47,268 nucleotides of DNA from UBA5070 sp035604215. GTDB lineage: Bacteria > Fibrobacterota > Fibrobacteria > UBA5070. The translations under genes were made by a program, and so were the position numbers. The stretch lies in the NCBI GenBank assembly GCA_035604215.1, contig DATNIW010000094.1, forward strand, positions 1 through 47,268, given 5' to 3'. How positions within the stretch are numbered: position 1 is the stretch's first letter; the number at the start of each line of letters is the position of its first letter. The notes beneath the pieces are model-generated. The model saw only the letters and a program-made list of their open reading frames with translations, had not been told where the DNA came from and did no database searches. Of this stretch, positions 16,173 to 22,656 are shown one piece after another.

Positions 16173-17389
16173 GCCCGCATGGCCTCCACCGGATCGAGCT
16201 TGGACGCCTTCAAAGCCGGCAGGATGCCCGCGCCCACTCCGATTCCAAGAGCCAGGGCCAACCCCAACAGCAGGTCCCACAAGCCGAGAACGGGTTGGAA
16301 CGGCAGGGCGTTCTTGGCGATGAGCAGGGGCAGGATTCCGGTCAGGCATCCCAAGAGGCCTCCCGCCCCGGAAATGAGCAAGGCCTCGAGGAAGACCTGG
16401 CGGAACAGCGTGCGCGGGGTCGCGCCCATGGCCTTGTGGATGCCCAGATCGCGGATCCGGGAGGCCAAGGAGGCGAACAGGATGTTGAGGATCCCGACCC
16501 CCCCCGAAACCAGGGCGATGGCGGAGATGATTCCCGTCACCAGCTTCATGACGAAGATGGCCTGCTCGCTGTCCTGCATGGCGTCGTCGTTGGTGGTGAC
16601 GTCGGCGTCGGGGACCCCCCGGTGCAGCGACAGCAGTTCCTGCTTGAGTTGTTCCACCGCCGAAGGCACGGAGTCGATGTCGCGGATCTTGACGGCGGAA
16701 CTGGGGATCACGGGGTTGTCGGTGCCCAGCTCCCGGAGCATCCAGGGGATGGTGACGTCGATCTCGAAGGAGCGGCGGTCGAACTTCGAGTCGGTGTGGA
16801 TGATTCCGGCCACCTTCACCCGCCCTCCGTTCTGGAGGGACATTTCCTGACCAATCACCTTGCCCGCCGCCTTCTGGAGGTCGTCGGCGACGCGCGAGCC
16901 CACCAGCGCGATGGCGGCTCCCCGGTCCCAGTTCTCGCGGTTCACTTCGCCGGAGGAGTCGAAGGAGTAGTTGTACTCGTCGAAGTTGTCCCAGCCCTGG
17001 GCGATCACGATTCCGCGCAGGCGCCTGCCGCCGATGCGGAACTGGAGGCCGCTGGAGATCTGGGGCAGGATCTTGTCGACCTCGGGAACGCGTTGGCGCA
17101 AGGCGGTGAAGTCCGCCAGGTGCAGTCCGGGCGACTTGGCGAACAGGACCGCCTGGATGGGGTCGTTGGCCGTCATGGTTTCGATGGTCAGGACCTGCGC
17201 CCCGCCCATCTGGAGGAAGGTCTGCAGGTTCCGCTCCTCCATGCCCCGGGAAAAGGATGTCATCACCAGATAGGCGGCGACGCCCAGGAATACCGCGAAG
17301 GCCGATATGGTGGAACGCATCCTGTGCGAGGCCAGTTCCTGGATGGCCAGTTGGAGCGGAAGGGTCCAACCTGCTGTGGCCACCCCCAT
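16169..17389 (-). CDS. ABC transporter permease, MacB/FtsX type (first of two)
   Basis: 406-residue inner-membrane permease with the MacB/FtsX architecture. An N-terminal helix (STISAFAVFLGVAAYLVMTSF, about 25-45) is followed by a large periplasmic domain and three helices near the C-terminus. The motif RIRDLGIHKAMGATPRTLF is present, and the end is LKASKLDPVEAMRA, matching the end of the other permease. The start ATG 17389 overlaps the ATPase stop (TGATG). The similar C-terminal motifs but different periplasmic domains of the two permeases suggest a heterodimeric pump. Substrate unknown. Confidence 0.9.
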   Translation of the reverse strand: MGVATAGWTLPLQLAIQELASHRMRSTISAFAVFLGVAAYLVMTSFSRGMEERNLQTFLQMGGAQVLTIETMTANDPIQAVLFAKSPGLHLADFTALRQRVPEVDKILPQISSGLQFRIGGRRLRGIVIAQGWDNFDEYNYSFDSSGEVNRENWDRGAAIALVGSRVADDLQKAAGKVIGQEMSLQNGGRVKVAGIIHTDSKFDRRSFEIDVTIPWMLRELGTDNPVIPSSAVKIRDIDSVPSAVEQLKQELLSLHRGVPDADVTTNDDAMQDSEQAIFVMKLVTGIISAIALVSGGVGILNILFASLASRIRDLGIHKAMGATPRTLFRQVFLEALLISGAGGLLGCLTGILPLLIAKNALPFQPVLGLWDLLLGLALALGIGVGAGILPALKASKLDPVEAMRA

Positions 17390-18075
17390 CAGACCCCCCG
17401 GATCGTGCTGATGTTCCCGTCCCGGATGTGCCATTCCAGTCTGGCCCGCTTGGCGACGTCGCTTTCGTGGGTGATGACGAGGATGGTGTTTCCCTCGCGG
17501 TTCAACTCGTCGAAGATCTGCAGGACCTCCTCGGTGGTGGTCGAGTCCAGGTTGCCCGTGGGCTCGTCGGCCAGCAGGAGGGCGGGACGCTTCACCAGCG
17601 CGCGCGCGATGGCCGCCCGCTGCTTCTGTCCTCCGGAGACCTCCGCGGGAAGGTGGCGCCCGCGTTCTCCCAACCCGAGACGCTCCATGGCCTCGGCGGT
17701 CATTTTCCGTCGTTGCTTCTTGGGAAGTCCCAGGTACTGGAGGGGAAGCTCGATGTTCTGTTCCAGGGTGAGACGCGGAAGGAGGTTGAAGGCCTGGAAG
17801 ACGAATCCGATCTCGCGGCACCGCAGTTCGGCCAGTTCGTTTTCGGAAAGCTTCGCGGTGTCCCGCCCCGCGATGAAGCACTCGCCACCCGTTGGCCGGT
17901 CCAGGCACCCCAGGATGTTCAGGAGGGTGCTCTTCCCGCTCCCGGAGGGCCCCATGATGGCTCCGTACTGCCCTTTGGGCATGACGAAGTCCAAGCCGTG
18001 CAGGACGGGAACCTCCTCCTTTCCCAGGAAGTAGCTCTTGCGCAGGGCCTTGGTCTCGACGACCGCCTCGACCAT
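17389..18075 (-). CDS. ABC transporter ATPase, MacB/LolD type
   Basis: Cytoplasmic nucleotide-binding subunit that drives the two permeases. The 228-residue product has Walker A GPSGSGKST, Q-loop FVFQAFNLLPRLT, signature VSGGQKQRAAIARAL, Walker B ALLLADEPTGNLD and the H-loop VITHESDVAKRA. This is the short stand-alone form seen in LolD, FtsE and split MacB systems. The ATG overlaps the stop of the membrane fusion protein gene (TGATG). All catalytic motifs are intact. Confidence 0.95.
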   Translation of the reverse strand: MVEAVVETKALRKSYFLGKEEVPVLHGLDFVMPKGQYGAIMGPSGSGKSTLLNILGCLDRPTGGECFIAGRDTAKLSENELAELRCREIGFVFQAFNLLPRLTLEQNIELPLQYLGLPKKQRRKMTAEAMERLGLGERGRHLPAEVSGGQKQRAAIARALVKRPALLLADEPTGNLDSTTTEEVLQIFDELNREGNTILVITHESDVAKRARLEWHIRDGNISTIRGV

Positions 18076-19397
18076 CAGAATCCCGGGCCCTTGCCCTTGC
18101 CCTTGCTCTCCGCGCCGCCGCTGGCGTCGTCGGCCGCGTACACCGTGTCTCCCGCGGACAATCCGGACAGGATCTCGTAGTTCTTGTAGTCGGTGGCGCC
18201 CACCTGCACCGGTTTCGGGTGCAAGCCGTGGTCGTCTCGAATCCGGACCATCTTCTTCGATCCGTCCTTCGAGGTGGTGACCATGTCGTAGGGCACCGTC
18301 ACGTCGGCCTTCCTCTCCAGGAAGACGAAATCGACGTTCACCGTCATCCCGGGTGCCAGCGCGGTGTTCAGCGAGTCCTTGCCGCCGACTTTGCCCGCAT
18401 GGTGGCCTCGATGGGTGGAATCCCCGCCCCAATGGCCACCGGCGGAAGCATCCTTGCCGCCCCATCGCCCACTCCCGTTCCCGGGTGAATCCGCCCCTCC
18501 GCCACGGTGCATCCCCGACGAATCCCTGTTCCACGCGGGATTCCCCGAACCGTGGCGCGCTCCGCCCGCGACGGCCGCGAAATCGATCGGTTGCGCATGG
18601 CGATCCACGGTGACTTCCACCTTGAAGACCATCACGGAGGCGTTGCTGGAGGAGGAGGAGGCAGCGGGGGGGATGTAGGTCACCCGGCCTTGGATCAGCT
18701 TGTCGGGCTGGGCCTCCGTGGAGATCTCCACGTCCTGCCCCAGCTTCAGGCGCGGATAGTCGAGTTCGCTGACTTCCACCACCACCTTCATCTGGCTGGG
18801 GTCGGCGATGACTCCCAGCACATTGCCCGAAGCCTCGTTCGCGGCGATCGCCATCTCTCCCGCGGTCACGGGCAACCGGATCAGCTGTCCATCCTGGGGG
18901 GCGGCCACCCGGGTGTAGGAGAGATCGCTCTCGTTGCTCTTCAGGTTCAACTGGGCATTCTGCAGATCCAGCCTGGCCTTGTCCCGCGCGATCTCCAGAT
19001 CCTGGACGCTGTTGGCGCTGACGCTGCCGTTCTGGATCTGCGTCTGGGACTGGGCCAGGTTCCGATCGGCGGACTTCAGGACAAGCTTCGCCTCGGCGAC
19101 GGCGATCACCAGCTGCTCGTGGGTGAGCAGGAGCTTGGTGCGGTCCAGGTCGTAGAGGAGCTGTCCCTTCTTCACGAAGTCCCCCTCCTTGACCAGGATG
19201 CGCATGATCTGCTGGGTGACCTGCGCCTTGACCTGGATGGTGTCGGCAGGTTCGACGGTTCCCGTCAGGCGCGCCACGTCGCGCAGCGCCGCCGGACCGG
19301 CGACCACGTGGCGCGCCACGTCGGTGCCCTTTCCCTTGCACCCCACCAGCAGGGCCAACGACGCCAAGACGGCGAACGATCTCGATCCCATGTTCAT
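18075..19397 (-). CDS. Periplasmic membrane fusion lipoprotein (RND/MacA-type) with Gly/His-rich insert
   Basis: Adaptor that bridges the inner-membrane pump and the outer-membrane TolC channel. The 440-residue product has a lipoprotein signal with lipobox LLVGC. A biotinyl-lipoyl-like part follows (VEPADTIQVKAQVTQQIMR...VKEGDFVKKGQLLYDLD), then a helical hairpin (about residues 90-165) and beta-barrel domains. An unusual stretch at residues about 280-343 is rich in glycine, serine and histidine (for example GGHWGGDSTHRGHHAG), inside what should be the beta-barrel domain. The C-terminus (GKGKGPGF) is also low complexity. The start overlaps the TolC stop as ATGA. The insert is in frame with good sequence on both sides. 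Confidence 0.9.
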   Translation of the reverse strand: MNMGSRSFAVLASLALLVGCKGKGTDVARHVVAGPAALRDVARLTGTVEPADTIQVKAQVTQQIMRILVKEGDFVKKGQLLYDLDRTKLLLTHEQLVIAVAEAKLVLKSADRNLAQSQTQIQNGSVSANSVQDLEIARDKARLDLQNAQLNLKSNESDLSYTRVAAPQDGQLIRLPVTAGEMAIAANEASGNVLGVIADPSQMKVVVEVSELDYPRLKLGQDVEISTEAQPDKLIQGRVTYIPPAASSSSSNASVMVFKVEVTVDRHAQPIDFAAVAGGARHGSGNPAWNRDSSGMHRGGGADSPGNGSGRWGGKDASAGGHWGGDSTHRGHHAGKVGGKDSLNTALAPGMTVNVDFVFLERKADVTVPYDMVTTSKDGSKKMVRIRDDHGLHPKPVQVGATDYKNYEILSGLSAGDTVYAADDASGGAESKGKGKGPGF

Positions 19398-20905
19398 TCC
19401 CCCCAGTTCCAGCCAAGCCGAGCCGGACCGGTCCCTGTCAAAGACTCGATGTTGGATTCGTTCGCCTCCGCGAGGGCGACGGCATTCCACGCCGTGCCCA
19501 CGGCGGCCAGCCAGGAGCTGCGCGCTGCGGTGAGGTCGGCCCAGGCGACGGACCCGTCCTTGTACCCCTGTTCGTCGGCGGTCAACTGAAGCTTGTCGGC
19601 CTCGATGAGGTGTCGCTGCAGGGAGATGGCCAGGGCGTATTGCCGTCCCAGTTCCAGGTACTTGATCAGGGACCTGCGCAAGGTGTTCCTCGCGTTCGTG
19701 GCCTGGATGCCCGCCTTGTGCAGGTCCAGCAGGGCTTTGCGCGCCGCCGCCCGGTTCACGCCGTCGGGAATGTTCCAGTTGAAGGTGACCTGGACCCCGC
19801 CCACCACGCCTTTCGGGACGGCGTCTCCCGGCAGGAGGGACTTGCGGGCGAACACACCGCCATCGAGCGTCGGCAGGATCTGGTTGTCGAGGTAGATCTT
19901 CGTCGCCTTGGCCTGCTCTTCCTGGGCCAGGGCTTCGGCGATGTCGGGTGCGTTGTCCTCGGCGAGCCGCATGAGGGTGTCCACGGGGGGCCATTCCCTC
20001 AGCAGGCTGTCGGGAGGCTCGATGGCCAAGGTGTCGGACAGGGGATCGCCCAGCCAGATCTCCGAGCTGTCCAGGAACGATCCGAGGTCGATCGCTCCCG
20101 CGCGGGCGGTGGTCCTGGCCGTCAACCAGTCGCTCAACGCCTGGAGGTGGTTGGCGTAGGCCTGGATGGTGTCCAGTACGGACCCGGCACCTGAGAACAA
20201 ATTTTGTCTCGCATTGACCAGCAGCCTCCAGGTGCGCGTGGTGTCCTGGATGTGGGCGGCCAGCACCGACTCCAGGGACCGTTGCATCCACCAGGCGGTG
20301 CGCGCCTCGTCGATGGTGGCGAGAACCGTGGATCGGCTGGCGTGCAGCTGGACTCTTTCGGAAAGCCTGGCCTGGGTAACGGTGTTCAATGCGGGCGAGC
20401 CGTTCCCGAAGCCCTGCAGGAAGGGTTGCGTGAACGAGATCCCCAATCCGGCGGTGTCGTTTCCAAGCCGTTCTCCCGGAGATCTGCCAAGATCGCGACC
20501 CACGAGGGCGTCGCCTTCCAGGGTCCCCCCGGTGGGAAGGATCTGGGTCAGGGTTCCCGTGCCTTGTCCGGAATAGTTGCTGGTGCCCTGGAAATTGGTG
20601 GAACTGCTCCCGGTTCCGGCGACGTTCAATTGCGGCAGGAGGAGCGAATTGGCTCCCGACCTTGTTTCCCGCGACCCGGCCACCGTGAGGCTTTCGGCCT
20701 GGATGGCGGGATTTCGCAGCATCACCTGGCGCAGGAATCCCTCCTCGCCGGGGGGGTCCGCGACCGCCATGCCGGCCAGCAGGAAAAGGATCGAGGCGAG
20801 TACCAGGAAGGATGTTTCCGAGGGGTTCGTCGTGAAGCGCTTGTTTGCGCCCGCAGATTGGGATTTCACCCCCCATGGACGCTTCAACGTCGTCACAAAT
20901 TCCAT
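19394..20905 (-). CDS. TolC-family outer-membrane efflux channel
   Basis: Outer-membrane channel subunit of a tripartite pump. The product is 503 residues from ATG 20905. A hydrophobic segment, FLVLASILFLLAGMAVA at about residues 34-50, is the signal peptide, so the true start may be the later GTG in the stretch reading VKSQSAGANKR (GGGGGGTGAAA context); TTG 20923 is also possible. The mature part has the two OEP repeats, each with long helices, including LRQVMLRNPAIQAESLTVAGS, a central FTQPFLQGFG, DEARTAWWMQRSLESV and a second helical block about residues 395-490. It is the first gene of the pump operon, 108 bases after the Rrf2 gene. Confidence 0.88.
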   Translation of the reverse strand: MEFVTTLKRPWGVKSQSAGANKRFTTNPSETSFLVLASILFLLAGMAVADPPGEEGFLRQVMLRNPAIQAESLTVAGSRETRSGANSLLLPQLNVAGTGSSSTNFQGTSNYSGQGTGTLTQILPTGGTLEGDALVGRDLGRSPGERLGNDTAGLGISFTQPFLQGFGNGSPALNTVTQARLSERVQLHASRSTVLATIDEARTAWWMQRSLESVLAAHIQDTTRTWRLLVNARQNLFSGAGSVLDTIQAYANHLQALSDWLTARTTARAGAIDLGSFLDSSEIWLGDPLSDTLAIEPPDSLLREWPPVDTLMRLAEDNAPDIAEALAQEEQAKATKIYLDNQILPTLDGGVFARKSLLPGDAVPKGVVGGVQVTFNWNIPDGVNRAAARKALLDLHKAGIQATNARNTLRRSLIKYLELGRQYALAISLQRHLIEADKLQLTADEQGYKDGSVAWADLTAARSSWLAAVGTAWNAVALAEANESNIESLTGTGPARLGWNWGE

Positions 20906-20957
20906 CCTATCTGGATCCACCAAGATTCGAAGTCCCCGAGTGTCACCTCTGGAGCTT

Positions 20958-20977
20958 CGTCAATTTACCAATTGACG
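20958..20977. promoter_or_regulatory. Inverted repeat upstream of the efflux operon, candidate Rrf2 operator
   Basis: CGTCAAT (20958-20964), six-base spacer, ATTGACG (20971-20977): a perfect 7-bp dyad between the Rrf2 gene and tolC. Each arm includes a TTGACG-like -35 element, one per strand, but I found no matching -10. It is placed where the Rrf2 protein or another regulator could control the pump. Confidence 0.45.
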
Positions 20978-21013
20978 ATTCCAGGGGGATGGACAGCGGC
21001 GGAAACTTCCGTT

Positions 21014-21448
21014 TCAGGATGCAGGTGGAGTCGGTAGCGCGGCTCGACCGACAAAGACTTCCAGCGTGGTACGGTCCAGGAAGGAAAGGTGTTCCTGCGC
21101 CATCCTGGTCAGTTCCTCGTGCAGCGGACAATGAGTTCCCGTTCCGCACCAGCCCGGACCGTAGGCGCAACGCTCCTCGGACTCCACCTTCTGGAACACG
21201 CCGACGATTTCGGACAACCGGATCGCATTCGGCGGCCTCGAAAGGGAATATCCACCATGGGGTCCGGGAGTCCCCTCCACCAGCCCGGTTTGGGCGAGTT
21301 GGACAAGGATTCGAGCCGCCAGGGGCTTCGAGATCCCACGCACCTTGGACACCTCGTGCGAGGTGGATTTCCGGTGGGATTCCCATCGCTCGGCGAGGAG
21401 GGCCGCGATGGCGATAGCGTTGGAAGAGGTACGCCCATAGCTGGACAT
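21014..21448 (-). CDS. Rrf2-family transcriptional regulator with three conserved cysteines
   Basis: DNA-binding regulator of the Rrf2 group (IscR, NsrR, RsrR relatives). The 144-residue product has a winged helix-turn-helix covering about residues 8-80, including GISKPLAARILVQLAQTGLVEGTPGPHGGYSL. Cysteines follow at C94, C101 and C107 (C-x6-C-x5-C), the region that binds a [2Fe-2S] or [4Fe-4S] cluster in IscR and NsrR. It is therefore a likely sensor of nitric oxide, redox state or iron-sulfur status. It is encoded immediately upstream of, and in the same direction as, the efflux operon. ATG 21448 is chosen because SSYGRTSSNAIAIAALLAE is the family start; TTG 21472 would add eight residues. 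Confidence 0.9.
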   Translation of the reverse strand: MSSYGRTSSNAIAIAALLAERWESHRKSTSHEVSKVRGISKPLAARILVQLAQTGLVEGTPGPHGGYSLSRPPNAIRLSEIVGVFQKVESEERCAYGPGWCGTGTHCPLHEELTRMAQEHLSFLDRTTLEVFVGRAALPTPPAS

Positions 21449-21485
21449 GTCCACCAAAGGTATACTAACCAATCCATTATCGAGA

Positions 21486-21519
21486 CAAAAAAGAAACCCA
21501 GACCTTTCCCCGGGTTTCT
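21486..21519 (-). terminator. Intrinsic terminator of the outer-membrane barrel gene
   Basis: Read on the minus strand: AGAAACCC (21519-21512), 12-base loop, GGGTTTCT (21499-21492), then a T-run at 21491-21487. It lies between the barrel gene stop (21560) and the Rrf2 gene. Confidence 0.75.
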
Positions 21520-21520
21520 G

Positions 21521-21543
21521 GTCCTGCTTCGCGGAAGCAGGAC
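21521..21543. other. Perfect 10-bp hairpin next to the terminator
   Basis: GTCCTGCTTC (21521-21530), loop GCG, GAAGCAGGAC (21534-21543), directly upstream on the minus strand of the terminator. It may be an extra 3' stability hairpin. Confidence 0.6.
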
Positions 21544-21559
21544 TCCTAGGTCGACGGGA

Positions 21560-22498
21560 TCAGAACCGGAACCAGAAGTACTTCAGATTCGCCGAAATCT
21601 TCCAACCCGAGGGGGTGGTGATGGTTCGGTTTCCCGTGCCGGCGACGGTGTAGTCGAATTTGATCTCGGAGCTGAAATCCCCGGTCAAGTTCAAGTCGAT
21701 GCCCGGAGTGACCACCATCTGATCGGAACCCGGCGCCTGGTTCTGGTTGTTGATGACGTATTCCCCGTAGCCCTTGTAGGTGAAGGCCACGTAGGGACGG
21801 TACTTCTGCTGCGCGAGGAGGTATCCCAGCCGAAGGTAGTAGCTGTAGTTGTCCTGCTTGTCGAGCTGTCGGTTCGTGGCCGGCAGATCGTAGCCGTAGA
21901 CGAAATTGGTCATGATCTGGTAGTTGTCTCCGAAGACCTTGTCCCAGAAGATGCCGCCGTTGATCTGGCCATCCCCGTCCGTGTAGGCACCCGAACCCAA
22001 GGCCGCGCCCACCGGAAGGACCAACGCGAAGTACCCACCCAGTCCCCAGGGCTCGTACGCGGATTTCACGCCGAGAGTCCAATCGCCGAATCCGCTCGCG
22101 GAAGTGTCGCCCCCCGAAGTCAGGGCCCCGCCGGAATTGCTCGGATCGAGACGGCGCGCGTCGCCGGTGGCCAGGATGTAGGGAATCTCCAGGATCGCTT
22201 CCGTGGAGGCCGCGAAACCGTGGTGAACGCGAAGTGTGAGTTGGGTCAGAGTTCCCGCGCTCTGGAATTTGACCGCGTCGGATCCGGAGCTCGTGCCGGT
22301 GGTATCGGCCGATTTGCTCGCGAAATAGCCGGGTACGCTCGAGTAGTCGACACCCAGATCGAACTGCAAGGCGGTGTTGCGGATAGGAAGGTACGGGTCC
22401 ATCGTCGCTGCGTCGGCTCGGTTTTCAGGTTGGCTTTGCGCGGAGGCAACCGAGGCGATCAGGAAGATGCACAGGGAGGCGAGACTGTAACCTCTCAT
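21560..22498 (-). CDS. Outer-membrane beta-barrel protein of unknown function
   Basis: 312-residue exported protein with signal peptide MRGYSLASLCIFLIASVASA and alternating beta strands throughout. It ends in the aromatic tail KYFWFRF expected for outer-membrane barrels. The pattern (FDLGVDYSS at the start, GFGDWTLGVKSAYEP in the middle, repeated Y-rich strands later) resembles the phenol MetA-pathway or transporter-type barrels, but I cannot assign a substrate. It lies downstream of the cellobiose phosphorylase on the same strand, with its own good promoter and terminator, so it could be co-regulated with sugar use. ATG 22498 follows GAGGAG. Confidence 0.7.
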   Translation of the reverse strand: MRGYSLASLCIFLIASVASAQSQPENRADAATMDPYLPIRNTALQFDLGVDYSSVPGYFASKSADTTGTSSGSDAVKFQSAGTLTQLTLRVHHGFAASTEAILEIPYILATGDARRLDPSNSGGALTSGGDTSASGFGDWTLGVKSAYEPWGLGGYFALVLPVGAALGSGAYTDGDGQINGGIFWDKVFGDNYQIMTNFVYGYDLPATNRQLDKQDNYSYYLRLGYLLAQQKYRPYVAFTYKGYGEYVINNQNQAPGSDQMVVTPGIDLNLTGDFSSEIKFDYTVAGTGNRTITTPSGWKISANLKYFWFRF

Positions 22499-22521
22499 CG
22501 AGAAGGACTCCTCAGGCGACA

Positions 22522-22550
22522 GTATTAGAACTTGGATTCCTAAAGTCTAA
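22522..22550 (-). promoter_or_regulatory. Promoter of the outer-membrane barrel gene
   Basis: On the minus strand: TTAGAC (22550-22545), 17-base spacer, TAATAC (22527-22522), 23 bases upstream of the ATG. The -10 match is good and the spacing ideal. Confidence 0.55.
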
Positions 22551-22563
22551 GAATCAACCCGGT

Positions 22564-22594
22564 GGTATTACCCGGGAAGCGGTAACAAGTTACC
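22564..22594. promoter_or_regulatory. Two GGTA/TACC dyads upstream of the barrel promoter
   Basis: GGTATTACC (22564-22572) and GGTAACAAGTTACC (22581-22594) are both palindromic with the same half-site GGTA/TACC. Their centres are about 20 bases apart, two helical turns, just upstream of the -35 element. This placement suits an activator site; the regulator is unknown. Confidence 0.4.
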
Positions 22595-22656
22595 ATCACC
22601 CCCGGGGGTTTGCAGACCGTTTTTTCCCCTATCCGCCGGATTTGGGTTGCAAGCGG

